A DNA stretch of 64,000 nt from Dioscorea cayenensis subsp. rotundata (GCF_009730915.1 NC_052482.1:2852001-2916000); one strand, 5' to 3'. Counted from the first letter of the stretch, positions 1-18,811 are shown. A program made the numbers and translations. Notes: generated by a model from the sequence alone, not told the origin.

Positions 1-1454
1 AATTAAATTAAAAAGAGTTGGTTTTTCTTACAAATTAAAGACATTGAAAATCTAAGCAATCGTCTTTTAAGGGATTCAATTTTCATGGAGTGCTCTTGAA
101 GCATTAATCATTTTATGTGCTAACAAATGCCTTAAATTTAGAGTTTATTTATAATAGTTGTTGATAATAGTTGTTGGATCACTATAGCACATGCCTTTTA
201 TTATTAATAATATATAAGCTTTGATTATTTATTTATTTATTTTTGGTTCTTTAGCTTTAATTGTATTAAATAAGGGAGATGCTTTAGATTTGCATCAATT
301 TCTCCTTTCTATGTAGTTATATAACTATAAATCAAGTTTCTAATGAAATTGGTGGTTTATTCTTTCATCTATGAATTTAGGATCAATGCTATGCTAAGTT
401 TTTTTTTCAAAAAAATATATATAAGAAAAAAATTAATGCTAAGTTTGAAGGTTGATTCATATTATTTTCGCTTTTTTGAGTTGAAAATTATTATTAATTT
501 TATGTTATTCAAACATTTTGTGGTTTCACGGTCATCTAAAATGGTGACCTAAATTTTCTTTTGTGGTATGGGATTGATTTAATTTTTCTAAAAACAACTA
601 TGAATAAATCAACTACAATTTTAATTGAAATAAGGGTAAAGCTTAATTGGTTAATCCAAATTTTTATTGGTGTTTGGATGATATTTTGTCATTCAAAATT
701 AGACCAAATAAATTAATAAAAAAAAAAAAATCTAATCGAGATGATTTGATAAGTAGAGCTATTGCTAAAATTTTGTAGTGTGCAAATATTTTATAATTAT
801 ATAAACCGACCAAATGTAACTGAATTAATGGATGTTATGCTTGCACTTAATTTATAATTACTACCTTTTTTCTAATCTTATTTTACTCGCTAACCTTGGA
901 TTAATTTTTGATGCCTTAACTTGAGATAAAAATAACTTTATTGTAACATTGATTTTTATAAAATATATTTTATAAAGCATATCATTAATAAAAATGCAAG
1001 ACTAATTAAGATATGATATATGTATATATAATTAATTAATTATAATAAATCATAGATTTTTATAAAATAAAAAAAGATATATAATTAGCTAGTTTGGATG
1101 AAAAATTCATTGTTTTTTTTTTTAATTAAAATGCAAGATATGAGATTATGCATAACATCAATTAATGAAAATAGAACAATATATACTAATTAGGAAGAAA
1201 CATGCTCACATATTATACATAGTAAAAAATAGAAAACCAAACTAATTACATACAAACCAACAACACCACAGCTTGCATGACCTAACCTAATATTATACAA
1301 CACAAACAAACATTTAATCAAAACAAATATAGAGGTTAATCAATCCTACAACTTAATTACAAAAATTAACAAAAACAAAGCTTTAATTCCTTTGAAAAAC
1401 ATCAGTAATACATCTAGATACACACACATTAATTAATTAACTAACTGACTTGTA
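1..1454. other. Intergenic, no gene seen
   Basis: Strongly AT-rich DNA with homopolymer A/T runs and short TA tracts. Open frames are short and of biased composition, with no recognisable domain. The last few hundred bases (about 1140-1454) probably include the 3' UTR of the minus-strand gene that ends at 1455. Nothing else can be supported here. Confidence 0.6.
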
Positions 1455-1916
1455 TTAACTATAAGGATAACGATTAGCCAAACAAGCTTCCCAAAAGAGT
1501 CTATCTTCTTCTCTAGAGTCCACCACCTTTTTCTCCTCCTTCTCTAATCTCACCGGAGAACATCGTCGGAGACTATCAGCATCATCGTCATCGTCATCAT
1601 CAACGGCTTGTCGGACATCTCTTTCACCAAACTTCTCCTTGAGACTATAACAATAAGTACCACAACTAGACTCAATGTCTTCTTCATGATCCTCTTCACC
1701 ACCTTCTTCTACCAAGCTCATCCTTAACAAGCCATGGCTTCTCATCTGATATATTGAAGTTCCACACTCAGAGTCACCAACTGTTTCCATTAACATTAAT
1801 GTTAATGGTATGAGCTCATGAGAAGGAGAAGGTGAAGAAAAAGAAGAAGAAGGTGGCGGTGGTGATGGTGATGGTGGTGGTGTTTGAGGTGCATGAAGAG
1901 GTGTACCAAAGTCCAT
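1455..1916 (-). CDS. Small acidic plant protein of unknown function
   Basis: I do not recognise this gene. The single-exon frame encodes about 153 residues from the ATG at 1916. The N-terminus (MDFGTPLHAP) is followed by a proline/serine-rich stretch at about residues 8-33. A glutamate/aspartate-rich middle contains a run of seven or so aspartates near residue 108. The C-terminus is basic then acidic and ends in EDRLFWEACLANRYPYS, an aromatic tail that looks like a conserved short motif. There is no signal peptide, membrane segment or known domain. The frame stays open further upstream (ATGs at 1925 and 2027), but that extension is mostly a Tyr-Ile repeat read from a TA microsatellite, so I chose 1916 as the start. 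The TA tract about 40-65 bases upstream could serve as a TATA region. That this is a real gene is inferred from the long non-repetitive frame in otherwise frame-poor DNA. Confidence 0.6.
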   Translation of the reverse strand: MDFGTPLHAPQTPPPSPSPPPPSSSFSSPSPSHELIPLTLMLMETVGDSECGTSIYQMRSHGLLRMSLVEEGGEEDHEEDIESSCGTYCYSLKEKFGERDVRQAVDDDDDDDADSLRRCSPVRLEKEEKKVVDSREEDRLFWEACLANRYPYS

Positions 1917-1957
1917 TGCGTACATTAGGGTTAGCAAGATAAGGGTTATCTTTGGTT

Positions 1958-1981
1958 TATATATATATATATATATATATA
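1958..1981. repeat. (TA)n microsatellite
   Basis: An uninterrupted TA dinucleotide run lies just upstream of the small gene's start. It would be read as alternating Tyr-Ile if translated, and more likely acts as promoter or 5' UTR sequence. Confidence 0.85.
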
Positions 1982-2027
1982 TGGAAAGGTGGTGGTGAAT
2001 TTGGTATTGGTTTCTATCAAGGGACAA

Positions 2028-3096
2028 GGGATATTGATTTCATGAGAGAAGTGTGGTTTTGTCTTAGTTATGGTTTTGTGCACTTCTAGAAAGAATGAGC
2101 TTTTTACTTGTCACATACCCTTGAAAGTAACAAAATTATTTGCCACACTTTCTCACTTTTTTTTTTTTATGAATATTAATACTTGTCAATCCTTAATATA
2201 TATTATTAAATATTATATATAAAATATAAGAATATATATTAATTTTTTTGAATTTTTAATAAAAGACTCCATTAACGGTGGCAAAACTTTCTTCTAGAAG
2301 TGGACTGAAAGGGATGTGGACAAGTTGGCGCAATTATATACTTGGCCAAATTGATAACATGTTTTTGTAATTGATGTTTTGTGTAATTTATGCTTTTTGT
2401 TATTGTTGATAAAGACAAGCATGACAGTAGAAAGATGAAGGAAGGAGGAGGCTAAGGCATCCATGCAAATAATGCATGCTTGTTGTTTCTAGAAGCTTTG
2501 TTGAGGTGGCACTTAGTTTTGTCATTAAAACATTGGGCCATAATTTAAAGGGGGCCATTTGCTTTTGTACCCACCCAAAAAGAAATCTAAGACGATTATC
2601 GGTCGATAGGACAACCATTAGATATCTTTGTGGAACTTAGTGGTGTATATAAAACATTATATATATTATGAAAAAATTATTTCAGTACTATTCATTTAAT
2701 GTTGATTGGGTCCGCTACCCCTCCAAAATTACAAAGCAAAAAGATTTATTATTATGAGGTTGTAATCCTTGATATATCATCTTAGCCTTACATAATAGGT
2801 TTTAATTGCTCCGTGCATTAGCCGGCCTCATATGATAAATTTTTAAAAGTTCATTAAACCACAATAATTAATGCATCACCGTATTTTTATCCCTTTGACA
2901 CCACCTCATAGAGAGGTACTAATCACCATTCGTATATATATATATATATATAGAAGTTGTAAATTTTTCAAATCATTCTCTCTCACATATTTTTGTGTAC
3001 TTTCAATTTATTTATTTTTTTTAAATTCTTGTTTGCTCGTTATTTATCATTAGAAAATATTTTAAATATCAAAAATTACCTTTGATCTTCATAAGT
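2028..3096. other. Intergenic, promoter side of the small gene
   Basis: AT-rich sequence without a supportable gene. A second TA tract lies near 2935-2951. The first few hundred bases should hold the promoter of the minus-strand gene at 1455-1916. No tRNA, conserved motif or clear transposon end was recognised. Confidence 0.5.
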
Positions 3097-4806
3097 ATGT
3101 TAGTTTGAATTCTATTTTGAATTAACTTCGTGATAAAATCAAACCTGAATTCAAATTGTATAAAGTAGTCCATGACTTTATTTAATATGAATCCTAAGTT
3201 GACTCTAATTAACACTTTGGATAATGATCTACTTATCCTTTGATAATAAGAATTATATATAGAATAACACCAAGGGTCCCCAATCAATCGTTCTTGAAAA
3301 TACCTAGCTCCATCCGTGGAGAGGACGGGATAGATTAGAAGAGTCCCTGGTTACTTCAAGCGTGGATGTAAAGGCTCTCGTCATTTTCAACAATTTGCTA
3401 TGGCTGGAGGTAAGAGATCCCACTTCCGCATATGATAACGACATAGATGTCTTATGAAATCTAACAGTTGATATTCGAGCCAGGTTTTATACCTCTGCCT
3501 AGCATGATTAAATTCTGACATATATGTGTTTTTTAGAAATTACATTTCGTTTGAATCTAATGCATATTTTTATATAGATAATAATAAACATGAATTAGGG
3601 TTTGTATGAACTAAATCCCTTGATGTTTACACATGTTTTACAATAAAATAAATTATGCTAATTTAGGGTTAGAAAGAATTGGGTATTATGCCCAAAACTG
3701 AACACATCATGGACAAGGTGTACAAACACCCTTTTTAGATCGCGAATGGGCCGCACACGCACAGTGTTGGCCACTAGGCCGCTCTCGCGATGTGCATGAG
3801 CAGGGCCTACCTGCACGCATGCTGGGCTGACTGGCTACGCACTAGGCCAGGCTAGCCATGCGCGCACAGGGGCGGGTCGCGTGCGCAGCGCTTGTCGACC
3901 AACGGCGTTTTGAACCGTCAACGGCTGTCCGATGGGGGAAGAAGTGATAAAACCCTATATTATTGTTATTATTTTTAAATTTGTAATTTGTTTAATTCTA
4001 TTTAATTTTTCATTAATTTGAATGATGGTTTGAATAAAATAGTTTACTGGGTGTTTTTGCAAATTTGCTTTACTTGAGTGTATTTTTGCATGTTGAACAC
4101 TGTCTATTTATTTATTTAATTTCAAGTTTGTTCATATGAATTATTCATGCATTAAGTGGATTAATTATAATATGTATAATTAATTATTTACATTGAATTT
4201 ATTCATGTATATATGGTTGGTATGTCATGTGATCGAATGAATTTTTGTTAATTTTGGAGTGACCACAATATTCATGATTTTATTTTATTTTATTTTTTTT
4301 AAATTTATAAATTACACATAATTAGTGTGATGGATCACATTTAGCGTAAATGACATGAATTGCAATTAATTATGATTACTATAATGATTTTTCCCATAGG
4401 GATTTTATTATATTTCTCATAATTAATTAGGATAAAATAATGAATAATTTTTATTATTTAAGTCGGCCACAGGTATTAAGTAGTTTTAATTATTTATTAG
4501 TTTTATCAGGTGGCAAATTGTGATTAATTATGTTTGATATAATGATTTTGCCCCACAGGGATTTTGTTATATTTACATAATTAATCAGGATAAAATTATG
4601 GTTAATTTTTGTTTCTTAAGTCACCCACTTAGTTTTATCGGTGGTTGTGAATCTATTTTGTATCTATATTTTTGTCTACAGGCAGATTGTGATAACAAAT
4701 TGATTCATTTTTCTTTTCGGTATGACTTGCATTGGTGCTTATACCAACTTGTTTTATTGCCTTGAATATTAAGAATGATATGTATGTTATTTTGTTTATT
4801 GTAGCT

Positions 4807-4878
4807 ATGCAATTAGATGTTTTTGATGAAAAATGCCGTGTTCCTATATTAAGGGGTGATAATTATAAAACTTTGTAA
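4807..4878 (+). pseudogene. Copia gag N-terminal fragment, left arm
   Basis: The fragment starts at the ATG at 4807 and reads a short Copia-like N-terminus with the motif LRGDNYKT, then hits an in-frame TAA at 4876-4878. LRGDNYxxW is typical of the beginning of plant Ty1/Copia gag (family knowledge). This copy has lost the tryptophan and stops at once, and the sequence then turns into the palindrome centre. It is a broken remnant with no function of its own. Confidence 0.7.
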
Positions 4879-4919
4879 GGAGTTGATTCTCCTCCAGTTG
4901 GGATGCATGGGGAGGAAAT

Positions 4920-5022
4920 CCATGCATCCCAACTGGAGGAGAATCAACTTCTTCCAAGTTTTATAATTATCACCTCTTAACATATGAACATGACATTTTT
5001 CATCAAAAACATCTGATTGCAT
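4920..5022 (-). pseudogene. Copia gag N-terminal fragment, right arm
   Basis: This is the mirror copy of the gag start on the other arm, better preserved. From the ATG at 5022 it reads through the motif RGDNYKTWKKLILLQLGCMD, characteristic of the N-terminal part of plant Copia gag, before the palindrome centre breaks the frame. It supports Copia as the source of both arms and shows that they read toward each other. Confidence 0.75.
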
Positions 5023-6750
5023 AGCTACAATAAACAAAATAATATACATATCATTCTTAATATTCAAGGTAATAAAATAAGTTGGTATGCTTACCAATGC
5101 AAGTCATACCGAAAAGAAGAACGAATCAATTTATTATCACAATCTGCCTGTAGGCAAAGATATAGATACAAAATAGATTCACAACCACCAATAAAACTAA
5201 TGGATAAAATTAAAATTCCTTAATACCAGTGAGCGACTTAAGAAACAAAAATTAACCATAATTTTATCCTGATTAATTATGTAAATATACCAAAATCTCT
5301 GTGGGGCAAAATCATTGTATCAAACATAATTAATCACAAATTACCACCTAATAAAATTAATAAATAATTAAAACTACTTAATACATGTGGCCGACTTAAA
5401 TAATAAAAATTATTCATTATTTTATCCTAATTAATTATGAGAAATATAACCAAATCCCTATGGGGCAAAATCATTATAGTAATCATAATTAATTACAATT
5501 CATGTTATTTAGGCTAAATGTGATTCATCACACTAATAATGTGTAATTTATAAAATTAAAAAAAAAATAAAATAAAATCATGAATATTGTGGTCATTCCA
5601 TAATTAACAAAAATTCATTCGATCACATGACATACCAACCATATACATGAATAAATTCAATGTAAATAATTAATTATACATATTATAATTAATCCACTTA
5701 ATGCATGAATAATTCATACAAACAAACCCTGAAATTAAATAAATAAATAGACAGTGTTCAACATGCAAAAAATACACTTAAGTAAAGCAAATTTGCCAAA
5801 ACACTTGGTAAACTATTTTATTCAAATCGTCATTCAAATTAATGAAAATTAAATAGAATAAAACAAATTAAAAAATTAAAAATAATAACAATAATCTAGG
5901 GTTTTATCACTCTTCCCATCGGACAGCCGTTGACGGCCAGACCGCCGCCGGGCGGCCAGCACTATGCATGCGGCTAGCCAGCCCAGCGCGCGCTCAGGCA
6001 GGCCCTGTGCATGCGCATTGCAAGCGCGGCCCAGTGGCCAATGCTGTGCTTGTGCGGCCCATCCACGGTCTAAAAAGGGTGTTTGTACACCTTGTCCATG
6101 ATGAGTTCAGTTTTGGGCCTAATACCCAATTCTTTCTAACCCTAAATCAGCATAATTTATTTCATTGTAAAACATGCGTAAACATCAAGGGATTTAGTTC
6201 ATACAAGCTCTAATTCATGCATGTTTATTATAATCTATATGAAATAATGCACTAGATTCAAACGATATGTAGTTTCTAAAAAACACATACATGTCAGAAT
6301 TTAATCATGCTAGGCAGAGGTATAAAACTTTGCTCGGATGACAATTGTTAGATTTCATCAAATCTTAAGTACAACACCTATGTTGTATATCATATGCGGA
6401 AGCGGGATCACTTACTTCCAACCATAGCAAATTGTTAAAGATGATGAGAGCCTTTAAGTCCACGCTTGAAGTAACCAGGGATCTTCAAATCTATCCCGTC
6501 CTCTCCCACAGATGGATCTAGGTATTATCAAGAACGATAGATTGGGAACCCCTGGTGCTGTCTTATATATAATCCTTACCATCAAAGGATTGACTCCACT
6601 TAAAAGTTAAGTAGATCATTATCCAAAGTGCCAATTAGAGTCGATTTAGGATTCCTATTAAATAAAGTCATGGACTACTTTATACAGTTTGAATTCAGGT
6701 TAGATTAATATCTTCACAAAGTTAATTCAGAATAGAATTCAAACTAACAG

Positions 6751-9700
6751 AGTATTGTAGCTAACATGACTTTAGCTTGATATAAGTGTATCTAGCCTTG
6801 TGACTCGATTGACAGAAGACGAGCTCATCACAATTGCGCCTTGCAGTGTAAATGTGTCGCTGAGGGATGTGTTGGGTTTCCTCGTGCTTGAAAAAATTGT
6901 CTAAGTTGGTGCAAGCCCGACGGCAAGGGGGCGCGAGCTTGGCCCCCTTACACATTAGAGTGCCCCTAGCCTAGCAGTACTCACCTCTTGCGCTGGTGCA
7001 ACTCTCATCAATAAAAGTTGGGATAATTTTTGTTATATAGATTTTTAATATTAAATAAATGCAAACCCATAAGATGTAACATTTCAAAAGCATCTATTGA
7101 GTGATTAAATTAATTAATATATTTGAAAGAGTATTGTGGCTTTTCAATGATACTATTAGATCTAAAAGATGTGACATTTTACATGCATCATTTGAAGTTT
7201 AATGGCTTCATTAAAGAAAAAGTTATAACTTTTTAAAAAGTCTTTTGGAAGCTATAATATTGGTTTATTTAAATCATTTGATAATAAAGAAGTCATTGTA
7301 TTAAAACAACTTGGCCTTCCAACTTTTCCTTCTAAAATAGTGAGATTTTGGAAAATCACGTTTTTTCCTGAGTCGTGATCTCCTCTTTAAGGGTTGCGGA
7401 AACGTGCCTTCGAATTGATTTTGTGTGATAATCTAGTACACCAACCCTATTTATTCCCAACAATTTTGTCATTTTATTTTAATTTAAATTTTAAAAATTA
7501 AAATTTTAAAAAACTAGAATATGATAAATTTGAGGGAATTTTTATAGAACTAAGAGAGATGGAGGTAGCAATTGTTGCTTTAACTTAAAATCTTAATCTT
7601 ACAAGTATATCATAATAAATAATTTGTTTGCATATATCTTTTTAAAAAATATATTGTATTATTATGTTTCAGGTATGTCTTTTAAAAATTTAAAATTGAC
7701 AACTTGTTCTAAGTAATCATATTATTTACAAAAATATGTGTATAAATAATGATTTTAGCAGGGATATGTAAGCAATTTTCTTGAATTAAAATATGCTAGA
7801 TTAGGAGGTTTTAAGTATAGTTTGATGCACTTTTGAAATAATTAAGTGGCTAATAATTTTCATTTGTTAAGATTAATTAATGGTTACTATTTATTAAATT
7901 AACTAATTTAAAAAATTCTTATTTTTAACTTTTTTTTTCAAGTTATTTCTTGTGTTTTTTCATGTTATTTCAATCGATCATATCAAAGATCACCAATTAA
8001 ATAACATGGAATAAAAAATAAGTATTTTTATAAAAAAATTAATTTATTAGATAAATATAAAATTAATGTTTGAAATAATTTTTTATTAATGAATACCAAT
8101 CATTAATTAAAAATTATAATCTTAATCAAGTTAAAGTTAAATAAAGTCAGAAAAATTCTTCAAATAGAATTCAAACTTCAAAAATAATGTTCCAATCCAT
8201 TCAATAAAAAGGTCAAACAGTGGAATAAGAAAAAAGAAAGAAAGGAATAAGCAAAGAACAATGAATAAGAATGGCTGTCCTTTTACTTTGACTGTTTGTA
8301 CTTTTTTTTGTTGAAAAAAAATAATATAATGAGAAATAATATAGGAAAGCATATCACTTTAATCAACTGGAATAAAAAAAATTATATAATTATTTAATGT
8401 TCTATACATATAAAAAAAAAAGAAAAGAAAATTTTTCAAACATAATTTTTCATTTTTAAGGGCTGTTCTTTATATTTATAAAACCAAAAACCATCAACAA
8501 CATAGCAAATTACAACTATACCCTCAGAAGGTTTTCTTTATTTCAGTATTTTAAAAGTAATTTTCTAACATTATATTGGCATAACAATGCATGAGGCTTT
8601 CTATTAAAATGGCTAAAATAAACTTATCATTTGGAATGACTAAAATGTCATTTGCTGGAACTTTTGCTCATAATTAATTATATATTTATTTATTGAATAT
8701 TTGTAGTTTTTAAATAAAAAAAATTAAATTTCAAAGTTCGGTTGCTACATTTAAGAGAAGTCTCACTCACTCTTTTCGTGTTGCTTAAGTGAGTGATCAG
8801 GACAAAAGTATATCTGCTAGACATTCTGAAGTTTTGTATTTATGTCAATCTGAAAGAAGTTTCACTCACTCTTTTTCACCAAAATGGCACTTGCTTTCTT
8901 TTGAGTTTTTGGTTTTTGTCTCTATTTTACTTCTTTTTATTCCACTACCATTGAATGGTATGTTGTTTGTTTTTCTTCCTCTTTGCTTGATGTTGCCTTC
9001 AAATCTCTTTAATATATGTGGTTTTCAAATTTTTTTATTAAAAAAAAACTTTAAATATTATTATCTTTTCTTAGTAACCAAAATACTAGCACACCCCCAA
9101 TCACCGTTTGCCCTATTAGCATCAAGTTCTCTACATGCAAAGTGCTCATGTTGAATAGACAAGTTTGAGTCCTAACTCACACGGGTGGATGTCATGAATA
9201 TTGTAAAACACAGCTCTTCACATGTACACATCCCTATCACATAGCTTATCCACATTTGTCAACAAAAAAAAAAAAATACTAGCACCCCCATAATATTTTT
9301 CTAAAATGACTGAATTTTTTTTTTTGCCGTATTAAAAAAAATCAAAAATATGCTTACGTGATTAAAATTCAAAAAATACCTCAGTGTTCTTTTTTATTAT
9401 TATTATTTTACCAAAAAATATGAGAAGGGGTTGGTTTGGTAATTTTAGTTGTTTGATAAAATAAAAGCATGGAATTTTTCTTTATATATTTTTAATTATA
9501 AAATTTGATTTACTTTCAGCTATTAACTTATTTTTTAGATAGATAAAAAACATTGATACAATTTACATTTTAATTACATTACAATTTCAATCATTCGAAA
9601 ATTCCGACTTGTATCTGGCTTAAGTTTTTATAATTTAATTTGTCATGTGAGAACTCTAAGATAAATTTATTAATGTAATTACCACAAATGATGCAAGAGG

Positions 9701-10968
9701 AAACATCTCCAACTCCACTCATTATTATTATTTTTTTTATTTTTTTTATACAGATGTGGATAAATCACGTATTAAAGATATCACGAATAAGCACAAATTT
9801 GAAACACGTACACAAATTCAATAATATATGTACTCTCATCTCGCACGAACTCATCTCATCACAAAAAATACTAACACCTTACACAAAAAACCCAGTGTAA
9901 ATAAACTAAGTTAGAATTTCTAAACACAGACATTAGAAATTGTAAAAATCATGCTTTAAATTTCATTATTATTTTATCACATCTAAACGTAGTACATTTT
10001 TTTAATATTAAAATAAATAAATAATACACGTGTCAATAATGTTCTAGAATAGGGTGACTTAAACAAGCAACAAGCAACCCCCCAAATGCAACATCATTAA
10101 AGAGTCCAACACGTCTCTCTTTCACATCAAGACCATAAATATATACATATATAACCCTATTAAATCTTTATTTGCGTATTTACATATTCATCCCTTATAA
10201 AGTTTATATATATATACAAATATACAATTTGTATAAAATATTTTCAAAATTTGTAATTTATTCTGAGCGCCAAGCAGGAAACACATGGAATAACTTTCGA
10301 TATAAAATACTGTTTTTTATAAGATTTAATTAATCAGGTATTAATTAAAAAATACTTAATTTTAATCTCCAAATATTTATTTAAGACAGTATTAATTAAA
10401 CTAAACTTTGAACAAAGACCAAAGTTTTCAGGCAATCATAAATTAATATTAATACTAATAAATATCAATCACTGAAAAAGTTATTTATAAAAATTATAAT
10501 GTAATAAAAAAAAAAAAGAACAATGAGAACATAAACAACTAGAAAAATGCAATAAATCATATGTATATATATACATGAAGTTTGATGAGTTGACATCGAA
10601 TATAATAGAAACCGATAAATTGAACTGTATAACAACCAAAGATGCATAGAATGTAGCACTAAAACCTAAAGTTATTGACTTGAATTTGAAATCTATATCG
10701 ACAGATAAAATGTACCAATTAGGATCAGTTGGTAAGTTTCTGCACAAGGAATTAGTTTCTGTCGAGAAAGTTCTACGACATCCACAGCTCACATGTACCA
10801 ATTCTCGTCGTCTATGAGTACTTGCTACTGATTAGTATTTGAATTTATTCACATTAATACTTATGAATTTATAGCAACTAAATACATTCAAAAATAAAAA
10901 TAAAAAAAGAAAAAAGTAACGAGGTTCTCGTACCGAAAAGGAGTGTGCCGTCCGCAGAACAGACGGGC
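6751..10968. other. Intergenic with transposon debris; 3' UTR of the copine gene at its right end
   Basis: No gene is supported. From 6751 to about 7440 the composition is more balanced and looks like a decayed transposon fragment next to the foldback, of unknown family. The rest is AT-rich, with poly-A/T runs and short low-complexity frames. The last 200-400 bases before 10969 probably include the 3' UTR of the minus-strand copine gene. I saw no RNA gene here. Confidence 0.45.
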
Positions 10969-17113
<6,145 letters not shown>

Positions 17114-17572
17114 GATCAAATTCACACCAACTGCAGCGATTTAGGAATCGAAAAGGAGATAAAAAGATGAACAAGAATGTAGAGAAAGAGAAGAAGAGAT
17201 CAAACGATCACCGCGATCGATTTCCATGGGATTTCTTCCCAATTCAAGGGTTTTGATTTTTCATTTTTGGCGCTTGGTGTTTTATTTTTGGAAATTATTA
17301 TTTTATTTATAGTAATTTTATTTCACATCTGGGTCCATGTTTTTGCCCAAAATTATTTAGGCCCTATGAAAACATTTATTATTTTAACTTCCAAACTATA
17401 TAAATATTCATTTTCATCTAAACATATTTATTTTATTCTGAAAAAAATAACAATAATTATTTCAACCGCGACCTATTGAGTAGGGAGGGAAATCAAATAC
17501 CGACTACCATGAAACAACATGTCATATTATACCAAATAAATTATGCTGCCGTAAGATTTTTATTTTTTATTT
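17114..17572. other. 5' region of the copine gene
   Basis: The first 100-150 bases upstream of the ATG at 17113 hold purine-rich 5' UTR-like sequence on the minus strand. Beyond that lies AT-rich promoter DNA. No specific promoter element could be assigned with confidence. Confidence 0.4.
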
Positions 17573-18375
17573 TTTATTTACGAAAGTAATAAATGCGGCA
17601 CCTTAAAAATTGTCCAGGAACAAGTCCAATGATGTACTACTAGTTATGCTGTTAACTAGGGATGGTAACAGGTCAGATCGGGTGTGAGTTTTACCATACC
17701 TATACCCATACCCGCTACCCCACTAGTATACCTGAACCCGACAGGTTTTAAAAACCTCAACCCACACCTGCATCCGACGGGTAATCGGGTACCTACAGAT
17801 ATATCCGCCCCCGCCCCTATATTAAAAAAATTAATAAAAAATATATTAATTTTTATAAAAAAAAATAACTTAAGAGTAATTATAATTTTTTTATAAAATA
17901 AAATAAAATTATTATAAAATTACAAGACTAAACAAAAAGGAAAAATAAAAAACCCTAAATTGTTAAGTTGTAGAACATATATATATATATATATAAATAT
18001 TTTAGTAATTTTAATTTTGGATCCGGTCGGGTAAGGTACGGGTCGGGTATTAGAATTTCTATACCCACACCCGCACCCGTTTCATACAAGTTGGGTTTTA
18101 CCTGAACCTAACCTGAAACCCAGTTAAATCAGGTTTTACCAGTCAAACTCGAGTAGGGTCAGGTCGAGTTAGATCGGATCAGATTTGGGTATTATTGTCA
18201 TCCCTAGTGTTAACAAACTTCTCCTAACCCACCCACAATATTGTGAAGAGTTTTTATATTTTACGAAAGTAATAACTGCCGCCCCTTAAGCATTGTCTAG
18301 GGACAAGTCCAATGATGTACTAGTTATGATGTTAACAAACTTCTCCTGCCCACCCACAATATTGTGAACAGTCTT
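17573..18375. repeat. Tandem duplication interrupted by a transposon
   Basis: A unit of about 130-150 bases, beginning near TACGAAAGTAATAA and ending near CACAATATTGTGAA, occurs twice. The first copy (about 17573-17655 continued at 18208-18255) is split by a 552-bp element. The second (about 18256-18375) is uninterrupted and shows the pre-insertion sequence. The copies differ at scattered bases. Confidence 0.8.
17656..18207. mobile_element. 552-bp non-autonomous inverted-repeat DNA transposon
   Basis: The element begins CTAGGGATGGTAAC and ends GTCATCCCTAG, giving short terminal inverted repeats (CTAGGGATG). It is flanked by the direct repeat TGTTAA at 17650-17655 and 18208-18213. Internally it is rich in ACCC/GGGT runs in both orientations. 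It has no coding capacity. The duplicated flank at about 18330 carries the sequence without the element, which confirms the boundaries. The superfamily is uncertain; the 6-bp flank repeat does not cleanly match a common class. Confidence 0.8.
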
Positions 18376-18811
18376 TTTACAGTACTTTAGTGTTTTGACT
18401 TTTGAGCCTACATCTTGTTACTTATCTACTACAAGTGATTACCACTGGGCTTTCCAATTTTAAGGGGAGAAAATATTATTTCTCTCACAAAAGACATACT
18501 AGAACCATCAAACAATACTTATAAATTGTACTTTTGAACCCTCGTCTGATTCCACACTCGCCAAAGCCTTTGGAAACTAGAAACAGTTATTTAGTTTATT
18601 GGTTGGGGGTATATTAACTTCTTTATAACGGTTAATGTAAAAAAAAAAAATTATAACAGTCATCTATAAATTAAAAAATGATAATATTTTCTTACCAAGT
18701 GAGAGATTGAAAGTTTAACTCTTCTTGTAACTTTGATTGAGGTAAGTGACTTGCCACTTTAAAATATGTATATATATGTATATATGAGTGCATGTATAAT
18801 TAAAAATTAAG

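Larger units (their letters stand above)
3097..6750. repeat. 3.65 kb inverted repeat (foldback) built from a Copia-type 5' region
   Basis: The left arm (about 3097-4910) and right arm (4920 to about 6750) are reverse complements over about 1.8 kb each, separated by a 9-nt spacer at 4911-4919. Matching landmarks include the outer ends (TTAGTTTGAATTC near 3100 and its complement near 6740), a GC-rich block (3740-3930 versus 5930-6075), and the inner 29 bp flanking the spacer, which match perfectly. The outer parts of the arms differ by roughly a tenth of positions by eye. Each arm ends at the centre with the start of a Copia-type gag frame, so each arm looks like LTR plus leader plus the first gag codons, in convergent orientation. 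I could not find a clean tRNA-Met primer site or LTR termini, so assigning the outer parts to an LTR is inference. A transcript across it would fold into a very long hairpin. Confidence 0.9.

Noticed and set aside
1917-2027. N-terminal extension of the small gene with a Tyr-Ile repeat
   Set aside because: The repeat is the translation of a TA microsatellite and is followed by a better start; there is no sign that it is coding.
8789-9154. 121-codon plus-strand frame
   Set aside because: Phe/Leu-rich low-complexity product in AT-rich DNA with no domain, no splice context and no homology I recognise.
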